From Cephalopachus bancanus (Eukaryota > Chordata > Mammalia > Primates > Tarsiidae): a stretch of DNA of 64,000 nt. The notes under the pieces are model-generated. The model ran no database searches. It was not told the DNA's origin and worked only from the letters and a program-made list of their open reading frames with translations. Each line of letters begins with the position of its first letter. The first letter of the stretch is position 1. Positions 46,480 through 58,870 of this stretch are shown here, piece after piece. The position numbers were made by a program, and so were the translations under genes. The stretch spans positions 4,355,001-4,419,000 of the forward strand of contig JAPVLO010000074.1 of assembly GCA_027257055.1 (NCBI GenBank). Reading direction: 5' to 3'.

Positions 46480-47529
46480 GAATCTCTCCTGTATCACCAC
46501 AGACCACTGGCGGCCTCTGGATGCAATGGGGAATGTGAGTGAGGGGAATTCGTGAGTTCTGTGCTCCTGCTGTGGACTTAAAGTCCCCACTAGGCCTTGT
46601 GAGAATCCAATCCCTCACCGGAACTCACAGGAAACTGCCTTACCCATAGCCATGCCCTGCCAGAGCCAACATGGAATAATGCCGCTCCAGCCTTGGCATT
46701 CCAAGAACTCAGTCTTTGAACAGCAGCTTCTTAGACAGCCTGGGAGGGGATGGGCCCCAAAAGCAAACTCCACAGCAGGGGTTGCCATGAGAACACCTGA
46801 GGCCCTGAGGCTGAGGCCAGTTGCACTTTAACATTCAGAAGGCAAACTGCCTGAGACCAGGTCAGAAGCTCAGTAAGATTTGTTGCCATAGTAATCTCTT
46901 ACTCCCTGTGTCAACTCTTCTGTGCCTACTCTGCATAACAGTGTTACACATAATGGCCTGGGACTCCTTCCTAACACCCACTGCGGTAGACAAGAAGGCA
47001 CATTTGCTGGATGTTGAGCTTCTTTTCCCCCAAGGTCCCCTCAAAACAGAAAACTTGGATAGTTCTCAGAGTTCTGCCCTCCCCGTAGACCGGTTGGACG
47101 CTTCCCATGAGCAACATTTGCCAAGGAGAAGCCCCACATCCAATATCACAGCTGTTTTTTTTTTGCTTTGTTTTGTTTTCCCACAAGCATTACCTCCTAG
47201 TCACAGGTCAAAAGTACAGCTCCCTGAATGGGATATAGTATCTCAGCTCCGGGTAAGGCCTGGTCCCCGAACCCAGCTAACACCAATTTCCAAGCTACTT
47301 CAGCCACTTAGGACACTGAGCCAATGTATGTACCCAGTACATGACTGCCATAGTTGGCAATTGAGAAACTTACCACACCAAGGCTATATATAACCAAAGG
47401 AACCCTACCATGCCCATGTTAGCCCCTGCCAAACTCAAATAAGAATAGTCTACCCAAATGAGAAGGAACAAAATAAGTAATTCTGACATTATGACAAAAA
47501 TAGAGTTCTCTAACACTCACAGAAGACTA

Positions 47530-48292
47530 CATGAACTCTTCAGCAATGGAGCCTAATCAAAATGAAATATTTGAAATTCCGGACATAGAATGTAAAAGAT
47601 TAATTATAAAGTTGATCAATGTACTTCAGAAGAAAATTGAAAGCAAACATAAAGTAATTTTTTAAAAAAAAACTATTCCAGACATAAAAATCAGCTGGGT
47701 GTGGTAGCGCGCACCTGTAGTTCCAGCTACTTGGAAGGCTGAAGCGGAAGGATCACCGGAGCCCAGCAGGTCAAGTCTGCAGTGGCCGTGAGCCCACTGT
47801 ACTCCAGTCTGGGTGACAGAGTGAGACTCCAACTCAAAAAAAAAAAAAAAAAACTAAACTAAAATTTTACAAGTGAAAGAATCATTCAAGGAAGTACAAA
47901 ATTCAGTCAGTGGAATATTTTTTTAAATAAGGAGAAGAAAAGATCTCAGAACTTGAAAATAAGACATTTTAATTAACCCAAGTACACAACATTAAAAAAA
48001 AGGAATCAAGATAATGGAACAGAGTCTCTAAGAAATGTGGGATTACATAAAACATTCAAACCTAAGAATCATAGGTATTCCTGACAAAGAGAAAGCAACA
48101 GATTTGGAAAACCTATTTGAGAGAATAATGGAGGAAAACTTCCCTGGCCTTGTCAGAGTCCAAACACCCAGATACAAGAAGCCCAAAGAATCCTCAGAAA
48201 ATTCATTGCACAAAGGTCATCCCCAAGACATACAATCATCTAGTTATGCAAAGTTAAAAATTCTAGAATGGTGGGACAAAACCATCAAATAG
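47530..48292 (+). pseudogene. L1 ORF1 relic
   Basis: The N-terminal part reads F-E-I-P-D-I-E-C-K-R-L. After the Alu, the RNA-binding part is open at 48035-48292 with N-L-R-I-I-G-I-P and E-E-N-F-P-G-L. The middle coiled coil is damaged by the Alu and by stops. Confidence 0.8.
47687..47852 (+). mobile_element. 5'-truncated Alu (right arm) inside L1 ORF1
   Basis: It starts at the linker ('aaatcagctgggtgtgg'), has the lineage-specific 'gactccaactcaa' end and a long A tail. It interrupts L1 coding text, so it is younger than the L1. Confidence 0.9.
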
Positions 48293-49986
48293 CTTACAAA
48301 GGCAAAACTATCAGACTAAAAGCATACTTCTCAGAAAAAAAAAACACTGTAAGTCAGAAGGGATTTGGGCCCCATCTTCAATCTTCTCAAATAGAATAAC
48401 GGTCAGCCAAGGGTTTTGTATTCCACCAACTAAGATTCATAAGTTAAGGAGAAATGAAGTTTTTCTCAGACAAGCAAATGCTGAGGAAATTTGTCACCAC
48501 TAGACTGACTCTATAAGAAATATTTAAAAGGAGTTCTAAAGACAAAAGGTTCTGAAACAAAAAGTTGAAATATACCAGTAGAAAAACACTGGAAATCATG
48601 AAGAACTCCAACATCTGCTGCCTCCAAGAGACTCATTTAGCACACCTAGACTCCTGTAGACTCAAGGTAAGGGGGTAGGGGAAAATATTCCATTTAAATA
48701 GAAACCAAAAATGAGCCAGATTAGCTATTCTCATATCAGATAAAACAGACTTTAGCAACAGAAAAAAATGATTCTTATGTAATGATAAAGAGATCAATCC
48801 AATGAGAAGACATAACAATTCCAAATATATATAAACCAGTGAGACTTAATTAAACTAATAGGTTTCAGCCCAACAAAAGAAATACTCAACAAAGCAAATA
48901 ATCAACCTACAGCATGGGAGAAGATATTCACGAACTATACATCTGACAAAGAACTAATATCCAAAATCTCAAATAACTCAAACAAATCAGCGAGACAAAA
49001 GCAAATCATTGCATTAAAAAGTGGGGAATTGACATGAATAGCCATCTCTCAAAAGAAGATATACAAATGGCCAAAAAACATATGAAAAAATGCTCAATGT
49101 CACTAATCATCAGGAAATGCAAATCAAAATCCACAATGATATACCACCATATACCAGTCATAATGGCCATCATTAAAAAAAAAATTAAACTGATACAAAT
49201 GTGCTTATACACTGTTGGTGGGAGTGTAAATTAGTACAATCGCCACGGAAATTGGTATGAAGGTTTCTCAGAAAACTAAAAGTAGATCTACCATGTGATC
49301 TAGCAGTATCCCACATGTTCATTGCAGCACAATTCATAATTGCAAAGATGTGAAATCAACCTAAATGCCCATCAAATGGTGAATTAATCATGAAAATGTG
49401 GTCTAGATATACTATGGAACACTATTCAGCCATCCCAAAGGATGAAAAAAATGTATTTTGCACCAACTTAGATGGAATTGAAGAACATCATCCTAAGTGA
49501 ACTAGCTCAGGAACAGAAAAACCAAACACCACATGTTCTCACTTACAAGTGGGAGCTAAACTAAGGACCAGTAAAACATGAAGAATGGTGTAATGAACAC
49601 CAGAGACCCAGATGGGGAAGGAGAATCGGAGAAACAAAAAATACCTATCAGGTACAATGTACACAGGTGGGGGTGGTGGGTATACTTAAAGCTCTTTGTA
49701 TACCCTAAAACTATTGAAATAAAAAAAAAATAAATTTAAAAGTTGTGAGCTACCAAGTGTTAACTCTTTCACATTTTACATGTATATTTAAATCTGCAGA
49801 GGAGTGATTTTAAACACTATTTGTTTTTCTTATTATATTATCTGAATATTTTAGAAAATTCCTTACAAAATATTCTAGTTTCAGAGTCCTTAATGATGAA
49901 AAATCCAGTGCTTATTATTTTTCAATGTATCTCACTTTAATTACAAATCACATTGATATTCATAAGCTTCAAAAGTATTTTTATAA

Positions 49987-50262
49987 GCTGGGCTCGGTCG
50001 CTCAGCCTGTAATCCCGCGCATTTGGGAGGCTGAGGTGAGTGGATTGCCTGAGCCCGTGGTTCGAGACCCGCCTGGGCAGGCGAGACATCTCTACAAGAA
50101 AAAAAAAAAATTAGCCGGGCGTGGTAGCGCGCGCCTGTAATTCCGGCTACTCGGAAGGCTGAGGCGGAAGGATCGCCAGAGCCCAGCAGGTGGAGGCTGC
50201 AGTGGCCGGGAGTGGCCAGGGAACTCCAGTCTGGGCGACAGAGTGAGACTCCAACTAAAATA
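49987..50262 (+). mobile_element. Alu dimer, lineage-specific
   Basis: Complete copy with a pure A linker and a tail turned into (TATAAA)n. Flanks 'tatttttataa' (49976-49986) and 'tatttatttataa' (50274-50286) are probably a diverged target-site duplication. Confidence 0.93.
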
Positions 50263-50289
50263 TATATAAATATATATTTATTTATAAAG

Positions 50290-51580
50290 TTTTGTATGAA
50301 TTCAAGAATAAGAGCTATGATTTTGTAATACCAACATACATCCATCTGTATTATTATAATGGATTTGAAATGAGACTCCAGTTATTATACCTAAGCATTT
50401 CACATGGGCTTGACTGAATTTGAATTAAATCTCAATTTTTTTTCATGGTAGGATTAAAAAAATTGAGTTTTGCCTCTTCTTGGGATATAGAAGAAATTTA
50501 ATCTGTTGAATTTATTGTATTGCTATAGTTTCAAAATACAGCTTGAATGTAATTTTTAAAAATAGTTCTTCCTGACATGCCATTGTTGATATCTATTTTT
50601 ACTTGCATCAAGTGTATTGTAACTCATTCTTATTCTTTAAAACTTTTTTTCAACACCCAAGACTGCAGAGTTAATTTGCGCACTTCTAATCGAACAAACT
50701 AATCACATCTCTAGGTTATTCAATTTACCTTTGTCCTCCCTGTTTAATTTTCAATAGATGCTTCGATATTTTGCATCTTGTCTGTCAAGACAGAAACTAT
50801 CTCCCTAAATAATTGCTGTGAACTTGAAGATGACAGAGTGGCTCCTGAATGGTAAATTTGCAATAACCATATAAAACTGGCTGTGCAATGAGTTACTGTT
50901 TCTCTGCAGTTCTTCAGTTTTTAAATATTACTCCAGCTGCCTCCACAAAACATAGCATCGGTTCTTTAACAAGGAATATTTTAGCTAATTTCAACTAGGA
51001 TTTGCTTTAAAAAAAAAACTCTCATTCACAATAAACATGAAAAAAATTCAAATTTTCACGTGAATCACAGACTCCAACTCTCAAAACTTAGTTCTAAAAA
51101 AGTAAATAAACAAAAAATTACAGTCAGCAGCATTGAGTCTATGTTCTTGCATCTCAGTGTGTTAATTGTTAATCCATCTCTCTATCATGCCTGTTTTCGT
51201 AATGCCCTTTTACTGCATTTTCCTTATTTTATTACATCCAGGACTTTGGCTCACATCTCTATTAACACCAACAAACAGAATCCCAGAGAATGCTAACAAA
51301 GCAGTTATGTTTACCATTTTACCTACCAAAACAGTAATGTAATTTTGAACTATAGTTAGGCAGAAGAAGAATGTATTGTCTTTGAAGAAAAGCTAAATGC
51401 AGACAGCAATTAATAACCAGTTAAAAATTAACCATTTCTATGAACCTTGACTCAGATTGAGAATATGTAAAATATAATATCATTTAAAACACTAGTCCAG
51501 TACAGTTAGTTCATTTTGTGGTGATCTTCCCTAAGTATTTCAGGGCCTTGGGAAAATCTTACTTTAGAGAAATGGGAGAC
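50290..51580. other. no gene recognised
   Basis: AT-rich unassigned DNA. A 78-codon frame at 51060-51296 lacks any domain. Confidence 0.4.
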
Positions 51581-51640
51581 AAAAAGGAAGGAAGAAAGGA
51601 AGGAGGGGAGGAAGGGAGAAAGGGAGGGCAAGGAAGGAAC
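51581..51640. repeat. purine-rich (GGAA/GGGA)n tract
   Basis: Imperfect GGAAG, GAAAG and GGGAG units, almost all purine on the plus strand. Confidence 0.85.
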
Positions 51641-53456
51641 ACATCTAAGAAGCCATAGCCCATGAATAAGCATCAAATGAGGTTATTAGTGAAGTTGGAA
51701 TAAGCAATAATTCATTTAAAAAATGTATTCTAGATGTTCACCATGGTTAATGCACATAGAACTCTAGAAAACTCTGATAGTTCAATTACAGAGATACAAC
51801 ATAGACAATAGAGACATATAGACAGTATACAGGCAACACTGTACCTCTCAAGGGAGATCTGTTAACCACCTACATCAGACTGCAGAGGTTTGGTTTTTTC
51901 AAATACAGAACATATCCCCAGTGCCCACCAGACCTATTATATTCTAACATGAACCCCTCCACAAGTGCCACTGCAAATATGCATGTTACTTAAATTTCCT
52001 AATTCTAAAAAGTGCTCAAGAAAAACATATTAGCCATAAGAGAGAGATAGGAAAAATGCTTCAGAAACCAAATAAAACAAATGACTCCAACATGGAATCT
52101 TTGCAGGCCCTAAATTTGCAGGAGCTACATTGAGTAGTCATGGAATAGCATCACAGTAATGAGACTTAATAACATTTCAAATTAAGAAAACTTTAAAACA
52201 AGATATTATCTCTAGATTTACCTGAACTCAAGATGATAAAAGGCTATTTGATTTACTCAGTAGTATTTTCTCAAGGGACCAAAAAAAATAATAATTAATA
52301 GAAATCTTTCTACAGTTTGTGAATTCTGCAACTTCCAGATATCTTTTTGTTGACGGTTGAGGAGAGGCTGGCTATATCAATCTTTGCTAGGTATCTACCA
52401 AATCTCTAAATTTGATTAAAGGTAACATCAGACTTTTACTATCCCTTGTTCTTTCTATTCCAAGAAAACGATTATTTTCCTCAAATAGCCTCTGGGTTTT
52501 GAAAAATGTTTAAATCATTAAGCATTTTACATTAGTCACAGAACATACTAATAAAATAAGATATGATAGAATAAAATAAAATATTTTAGGGAATGTTTAT
52601 TTAAATGCTTTATGTTTAATATTTACAAATGTTGGTGGACCCTGGGCTAGGAATAAACATTACATAGAGAAAGATCATATTGAGTCAATTAATTCATAAA
52701 TGGTGTTTTCTGGGGATGGAGACTATAAATACATTATTTAAAACATGATTCTTTTTATACTGACATCCAGAAATACAGATTTGAACAAGATCACATTGGT
52801 TCTATAGATGAAAGTGTTAATTTTTTAAGCAGACTAATACTAACAACCAAATAACAGTTTTTTGTCTAGATTAAACGATCTGTTTTCTTATCTCTATTAG
52901 GAAACCATATTAAGATTTCAAGGAAGCCAGCACATGAAGCAAAAGGTTGATCCAACTGACATCTCAAATAATCCTACAAATCAAAGAATGTGTATTCCTC
53001 TGGCGGGACACTTCTAGAAGCGATGGCTGACCTGTGTACATTAACAGACAAATAAATCCTACCTGTCTTTACAAATAGGATAGCAATGTCAAGCTTTATT
53101 TCGTACTTATTTGAAAATAATTGATTTGTTTTCTTAAATAGTGGCTCTCTAGCCCTCCAAGTCAAACGAGTTTCCCAGGCCTTCAACCTTTTGATTACAG
53201 AAGTCTTTTATCCACATATCCTGGGAGAATACCAATTGCTTATTATGGTCCACACTACCAATAAAACAACGTTGTGCCAGTAATAGCAGGCATAGAGTTT
53301 CTTAACAATCTACAAAAAAAAAAAATGTATGTGAAAGCTAGTAAATTGATACCTCAAGCAGAAAACCACCATGGTATTAAAGCTAAGCTCAATGGCATGT
53401 CAGGCAAAAGACCAGCATCTTAGAACCTCACTCCCTTGTAACTAAGTTTCTGTAGT
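51641..53456. other. no gene recognised
   Basis: About 1.8 kb of unassigned AT-rich DNA with no frame above 70 codons. Confidence 0.4.
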
Positions 53457-53900
53457 CAGTAGACCCCAATCTCTTTGGCATCCGTGATCAGTTGCATGGA
53501 AGTCAAATTTTCCATATGGAACAGGGGAGATGGTTTCCAGATGATTCAAGCACGTTACATTTATTGTGCACTTGACTTTTATTATTATTATTACATTGTA
53601 GTATATAATGAAATATATAGCATCACCATCTCAGCTCCATCTCAGATCATCAGGCATTAGATTTTCATAAGGTGTGTGCAACCTAGATCCCTTGCATGCG
53701 CCGTTCACAATAAGGTTCTTGCTTCTCTGAAACTCTAATGTTCTTGCTAACCGCACAGGAGGCAGAGCTCAGGCGGAAATGCGAACCATGGGGAACAGCT
53801 GTACATACAGACAAAGCTTTGCTGGCTCACCAGTCGCTCTCCTCCTGCTGTGCGGCCTTGTTCCTAACAGGTCATGGGCCAGTACTCCAAAATTTGTCTC
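53457..53900. mobile_element. hAT-type (Charlie/MER1-like) DNA transposon relic
   Basis: The left end 'cagtagaccccaatctcttt' resembles a hAT terminal repeat of CAGTGGTCCCCAACC type, followed by 'ggcatccgtgatcagttgc'. The interior contains 'atcatcaggcattagatttt', 'tagatcccttgcatgcgc', 'ggaggcagagctcaggcgg' and 'ctcctgctgtgcggcc', which I recognise from a common mammalian non-autonomous hAT. The right terminal repeat is lost or too decayed. An (ATT)n stretch sits at 53578-53593. Confidence 0.7.
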
Positions 53901-54610
53901 TTGAAGCATTGTAGGCCAGAGAAGTAAAGATGAAAAGAAAACTTGTTTTGTGGTTGGGACTTACACAACTCTCCTCTCTCCCTCTAGTGAAGGATTTTGA
54001 GTTCGTGCACTGAATAACCCCAGGACAGACAAGTTAAATTCTGTCGATTGTTTTGTTGTAATTTTTTCTTCTTTAGAATAATGTATGCCCTAATTACTCA
54101 AAGTATTTATACTTTTTCTGATTATTTAATTAAAAAGTTCTCCCAGTCCACCCAAATTATACAAATAACACACTTAATATTAAAAGAAATACTGATTTAA
54201 AATCTGAGTAGTTCTCAAAAACTGGTACCCACATTAACTGATTCCATAGTTAAAGATTTGTCAAAAATTATTAATCATTAAAAGCAAATAAACAATACTT
54301 TTAATTAATCAATAATTTAACTATTAATACCATAATAACTAAATTAATAATCAAAAATCAAATTGATTATCAAAGTTAATAAAAATAATTCCAAAAGATT
54401 AATAATGAATAATTATTTTATTCCACATTGGAATAATTTCCATAGTTTAGAAAGAGGTCAAGAAATGTCTTCATTTAAACAAATCAACCAAAAAAAAAAA
54501 AAGCCTGCACTATGTCCTATATCTGTTTACATCTTCAAAAATCTTTAATTAAAAAACAAAAACAACCTACATTTCCAATAGAGGAAAAATGTTTAAATAA
54601 ATTAAACATT
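53901..54610. other. AT-rich DNA with simple 'taat' text
   Basis: The stretch 54240-54420 consists largely of AAT/TTA words such as 'attaataatc' and is low complexity. No gene. Confidence 0.5.
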
Positions 54611-54612
54611 CA

Positions 54613-54660
54613 TTTACTTGAATAATTAAATTTACCTTTACTTGAATAATTAAATTTACC
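54613..54660. repeat. 24-bp tandem duplication, two perfect copies
   Basis: The unit beginning 'tttacttgaataattaaatt' occurs at 54613-54636 and again at 54637-54660 without mismatch. A partial third copy ('tttagatttacc') follows. Confidence 0.93.
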
Positions 54661-54824
54661 TTTAGATTTACCAATAATTTAAATAAAACAGACAAATACT
54701 TAAAAAATAATGCTAATATGGGCTAGTTTATGTTAATGTATATGTTTAATTCTGTGTATGGAAAAAGGATGAGAAAGAGATAGGGAGAATGACAGGAAAC
54801 AAAAACACTAATAGAATAGTTTCA

Positions 54825-54972
54825 GGACATTTATTTTAGAATGATGAAAATGTTCTACATTTAGATTTTGATATCATTGTGCATGTGCATCTATGTTATA
54901 TACCAAAAACTGCTGAATTATACAATTGAAAAATGTGAATATTATGGTATGTGAATTATATGTCAATAAAAA
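54825..54972 (+). mobile_element. L1M 3' end
   Basis: 'gaatgatgaaaatgttctac', 'aaactgctgaattatacaat' and 'tatggtatgtgaattatatg' then 'tcaataaaaa' follow the typical end of an L1M 3'UTR. Confidence 0.75.
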
Positions 54973-55009
54973 TATCCAAAATGTCAAATAACATTATTTT
55001 AAATAAGGT

Positions 55010-55760
55010 GGTTAAAGTATAATTTACATAAAATAACTATTTTAGTATATAGTTTGATAAAATTTAACAAGTTTTTACACCCGCAAAATTATAATGTAGA
55101 ATATTTTCTCCAATTCAAAATATTGTCATGTGTTTTTTCTTTAATCAATCTTTTTCTTCCACCCTCAGCTTTAGGAAAGCATTAATCAGATTTTTGTCAC
55201 AATAGATAAGATCATTTTCTAGTCTTATATAAACGGAATCACACATAGTGCACTCGTTTGTCTCAGCATCCTGATTTTGAAATTGAATGTATCAGTTGTT
55301 TCTTTCTTTATGATGGTGATTGGCATTCATCCTATCTTTTGATGAATTGTGGGTATGTTTCCAAGCTTCTAGGATTTGGTTACTATGAATAAAGTTACTA
55401 TAAACATTAATACACACATATGTGTGGCTACATATTTTATTTCACTTGGAAGATAAATAATTAAAGAGTGAAACTGGTAGACCATATGGTAAGGTTTTTT
55501 TTTTTAACGTTTAAAGAAATTTTCAAACTATTTTCCAAAGTAGTTGAACAATTTTAAATCTCATTAGCAGTAGCAGAGCATTCCCGTCACTCCACACTGT
55601 TTCCAACTCCCGGCATTTGCCAATCTTTGTAATATTAGCTATTCAGATAGCTGCATAATGATAGTTCATTGTAGTTTTAATTTTTCTTGACAACTAATGA
55701 TAAATGTAAATATATTATCTGATTAACATACAAGTTATCATTACTGGACATTCATGTATT
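55010..55760 (-). mobile_element. L1M relic, reversed
   Basis: Reversed L1M 3' region: 'tataatttacataaaataac', 'cttatataaacggaatcaca', 'catcctatcttttgatgaat' and 'ggttactatgaataaagtta' in order. Confidence 0.75.
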
Positions 55761-55969
55761 TTCCCATTTTGGGCTGAGTGTCACATAGTATTATTATTAG
55801 GTTATGAATTGTTTCCCAGCTGTGTGATCTCTGAGCAGCAGCTATTTTACAAATAATCAGCAAGTTTAGGGTATGCCTTAGCTGCATAGAGCCGTCCATC
55901 TAAGGATACACCATTTCTGTAGTAGTTCATATTAATGACTGGATAAGACAGGAGTATAAAGGCCCTCTT

Positions 55970-56177
55970 TTTTTTTTTTTTTTGAGTTGGAGTCTCACTC
56001 TGTCTCCCAGATTGGAGTGCAGTGGCCCACTCCTGGCCACCGCAGCCTCGACCTGCTGACTCCGGCAATCCTTCTGCCTCAGCCTTCCGAGTAGTCGGAA
56101 TTTCAGGTGCGCGCTATCACACCCGGCTAATTTTTTGATTTATCGTAGAGATGAGGTCTCGCCTGCCCAGGCGGGTC
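55970..56177 (-). mobile_element. 5'-truncated Alu, lineage-specific
   Basis: It starts with a T-run and carries the diagnostic 'gagttggagtctcactctg' and 'gattttttgatttatcgtag'. It is cut within the left arm. The flank 'gccctctt' is repeated exactly at 55962-55969 and 56178-56185. Confidence 0.93.
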
Positions 56178-56185
56178 GCCCTCTT

Positions 56186-57680
56186 AACTCGATGTGTTAT
56201 ACCACAGAGAGCACCTGTCCAGGCTAGCTGAAGTTTTTCGAGGCCTGTATTGAAACTTGATTTCTTTTTCTTTACAATCTTTGCTTTACCCCTGACCCTC
56301 TTCCTTTCAAAGAAATCCTGATTCCAGATTAACATTTTATATCCTGAACCTCATCTTGGCATCTGCTTCTTGAAAAGTTAACCTTCACTGTGGTCTAAAT
56401 GTTCTTCCTTTCCTTTAGTTCTTGCTTTTATTTCTTTAATAAGCACAATTTTTCATTTACAACTGCATTAGTGGCAAATAACAAAACTAAATGTGTTTCT
56501 TCACAAATGTTTCCAACAGTTGACAATCATAAACCGCCATGAACTTTAGGTTACCTTGGTATCCCAGACTCTCACGGAAAATATGTTGCTTACTCAAGAA
56601 ATGATCAAAGTAACTTTAACCAGCACAAACTTCACTTTATTAAGAGTTCTAGTTTTCGAAACTTAAATAGTTTAAAGATGGTGATAACTCCCTTGTAACA
56701 CTTTGAAAACCTTGATTTTTTTCTTTATAGTACTGTTTAGAGAATTTCCTTGCTAGCATCTAGCAAATGAATAAATTGAGACTTAATTTAAAAAGAAAAC
56801 TCTTTGTTGTTCTTTGCTTTATTTTTTGACAAAGTTTGAACTTGAGCCCTGCCTTGGGTCTGTACCTGGACCCCATTTCTCTCTGTGTGGTGAAATAACA
56901 TTTCAAGTAATTATCTGAAAGAGCATATTTACTTTTATCATTCGTCATCAAATATATGCTTATCATTAGTCACCAGTACAACATATATTTTATCGTTAGT
57001 CATCAGTAAAATTAAAACCACAGCAAAATATCATTATTCAACTACTGAATAGCTAATATTATCAATATTGACAAATACCAAAAGCGTAATCTTTATTTTT
57101 CAAGGATGCTTCTCCTGTCGGAACTCATGCCATGATTCCGTTTTATCCTTTTCTCCTTCTCTACTGGCGCAATTCCTGAGCCTGATCCTGGTTTGGACTC
57201 TTATTGCCAGCCTTGCCTCATGGCCTTCCGCAATTTGGTGGTTATGCCATGCACCAAAATGCCAATGAGCATTTATACTAATAAAAATTGTAGTCCCATA
57301 TTGCTATTTTCTGTTACACTGATATGTGAAACGAAACGTGAAAGAAATCCATTGATAAAGTTTATGCATAGTAAATGTAGAAATACTGTATATTAATTAA
57401 GCAAATGTTCTTCTACCTTATTTAAATTACCAAATTACCAAAACAGCTCATTGGTTCTCTAATTCCAAGCATATCTTCTGCTTCATAATAAATATCTGCA
57501 CTCTCAATCTCCACTGAATCTAGACTATAAAACCCAGAGAACGAGAGTAGTAAAGATCAGAGAAGATTCTAGAGTCCAAGAAGCAAGAAATAAGACATAT
57601 AAGACAATTATCATAATCACTATAAACAGAATACACAGATAAATCAAAGTTCCAAGTGCTCCCAAGCTTTCTAATCACAG
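56186..57680. other. no gene recognised
   Basis: About 1.5 kb of unassigned DNA. The 66- and 67-codon overlapping frames at 57068-57396 have no domain. Confidence 0.4.

Positions 57681-57681
<1 letters not shown>

Positions 57682-57730
<49 letters not shown>
57682..57730. repeat. (CA)n microsatellite
   Basis: About 24 CA units. A second CA tract follows 50 bp later. Confidence 0.95.
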
Positions 57731-57733
<3 letters not shown>

Positions 57734-57779
57734 CTCACACAAACACAGGCACACATGCCACGTAGGAAAGTGCACATAA

Positions 57780-57842
57780 TACACACACACACAAACACAC
57801 ACAGGCGCGCGCGTGCGCACACACACACACACACACACACGC
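57780..57842. repeat. (CA)n/(GC)n alternating tract
   Basis: CA units on both sides of 'ggcgcgcgcgtgcgcac'. It alternates purine and pyrimidine over nearly all its length, a composition known to favour Z-DNA. Confidence 0.9.
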
Positions 57843-58737
57843 ATATTTGTATGTCTTTAAAATCAGGAAGCAAGTTTCCTGAACTAGCTAGAGAAAAAAT
57901 GTGATATTCAGAGGTATTAAGGAGAATAATAAACAGAAGAAAAATGTATCCTGCATCTAAAACACACTTTTTGTTTCTTCTGAAGAGATGTCAAGAGACA
58001 GAGAGAGAATACCCCCAACGTAATAACCTTTTATAAGGGCATGAAGAGTTCTCTGCACCATGGTTATTCCCTAAGTGTTGTTCTTTTGCAGTAAATTAGC
58101 ATCTGAAATCCTCCTTTCCTCTATCCTCCCTCTGCTGTACCTCAGAGGTGAGTCCGTGTACTGCTGACATAGCAGGAATAATTCAGTCAGTAAAAAACAC
58201 TTCACCACAAGCACACTTACCCATTGACCTTCATTCCCCCTTTGGAGGGAAGCATCTGGCAGCTTTGTATTACAATATGGGCAAAACATTGTGCACAGCC
58301 CTAGGACTTCTCTCCTTCATGTCAAAAACCCCCCTTAGCAAAAATTAATGAAGAAGGAAATGGGGCATGAGGCCCAACTACACTGTTCTCTCTCAAACTG
58401 AGGATTTCAGGCTTTGAATCATATTAAACATCCAGAGTCTTAAAGAGACATTTCCTGTCATCTGCGATCATTTGGGTGGAGCAGATTTCCACGGGCAATA
58501 GCATCTGATTAGCTTGTTAAAATAAAGTTTATTCATGGGTAGCCCACAGTATTGGCTATATTGTGTTCTCAAAACATTTTTTAAAGAAGAAAGTATTTTT
58601 TAAAATATCATTGGCATGTAAATTAAGTATTCAATTTATTTGACTTTTGCATTGTTATTAGTGAACACATGTAGCATGCTTATGCTATGCAAATATCTAA
58701 AATATATAGTATTTGCTATTTTTATTTTTTATTTTTC
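57843..58737. other. no gene recognised
   Basis: Unassigned DNA. Confidence 0.4.
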
Positions 58738-58870
58738 AGAGTTAAAGGGTCTTACTAATGTTGCCCAGACTGGAGTGCAGTGTTGGAATCATTGTGGGCT
58801 ACAGTCTCAAACTCCTGACCTCAAGCAATCTTCTTGTATACATGGCCATCTAGGCCAGCACCAAAGATCC
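58738..58870 (-). mobile_element. Alu monomer-like fragment, old
   Basis: 'gcccagactggagtgcag' and 'caaactcctgacctcaagc' are one reversed Alu arm. Strong divergence fits a FLAM-type or AluJ fragment. Confidence 0.7.

Larger units (their letters stand above)
46480..49735 (+). mobile_element. L1 with intact 5' region but large internal deletion
   Basis: The order is 5'UTR (46480-47520, with 'ccactggcggcctctggatg'), an ORF1 relic (47530-48290), the ORF2 endonuclease start (about 48570-48838), then abruptly ORF2 C-terminal sequence from 48839 ('gagacttaattaaactaat') and a 3' end 'ctaaaactattgaaataaa'. Roughly 2 kb of ORF2, including the reverse transcriptase, is missing. ORF1 is also split by a truncated Alu. 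The family is older than the 7.8-13.4 kb copy. Confidence 0.85.

Noticed and set aside
57520..57904. Frames of 117 and 82 codons with long HTHT or VCVC runs
   Set aside because: Translations of CA/TG microsatellites.
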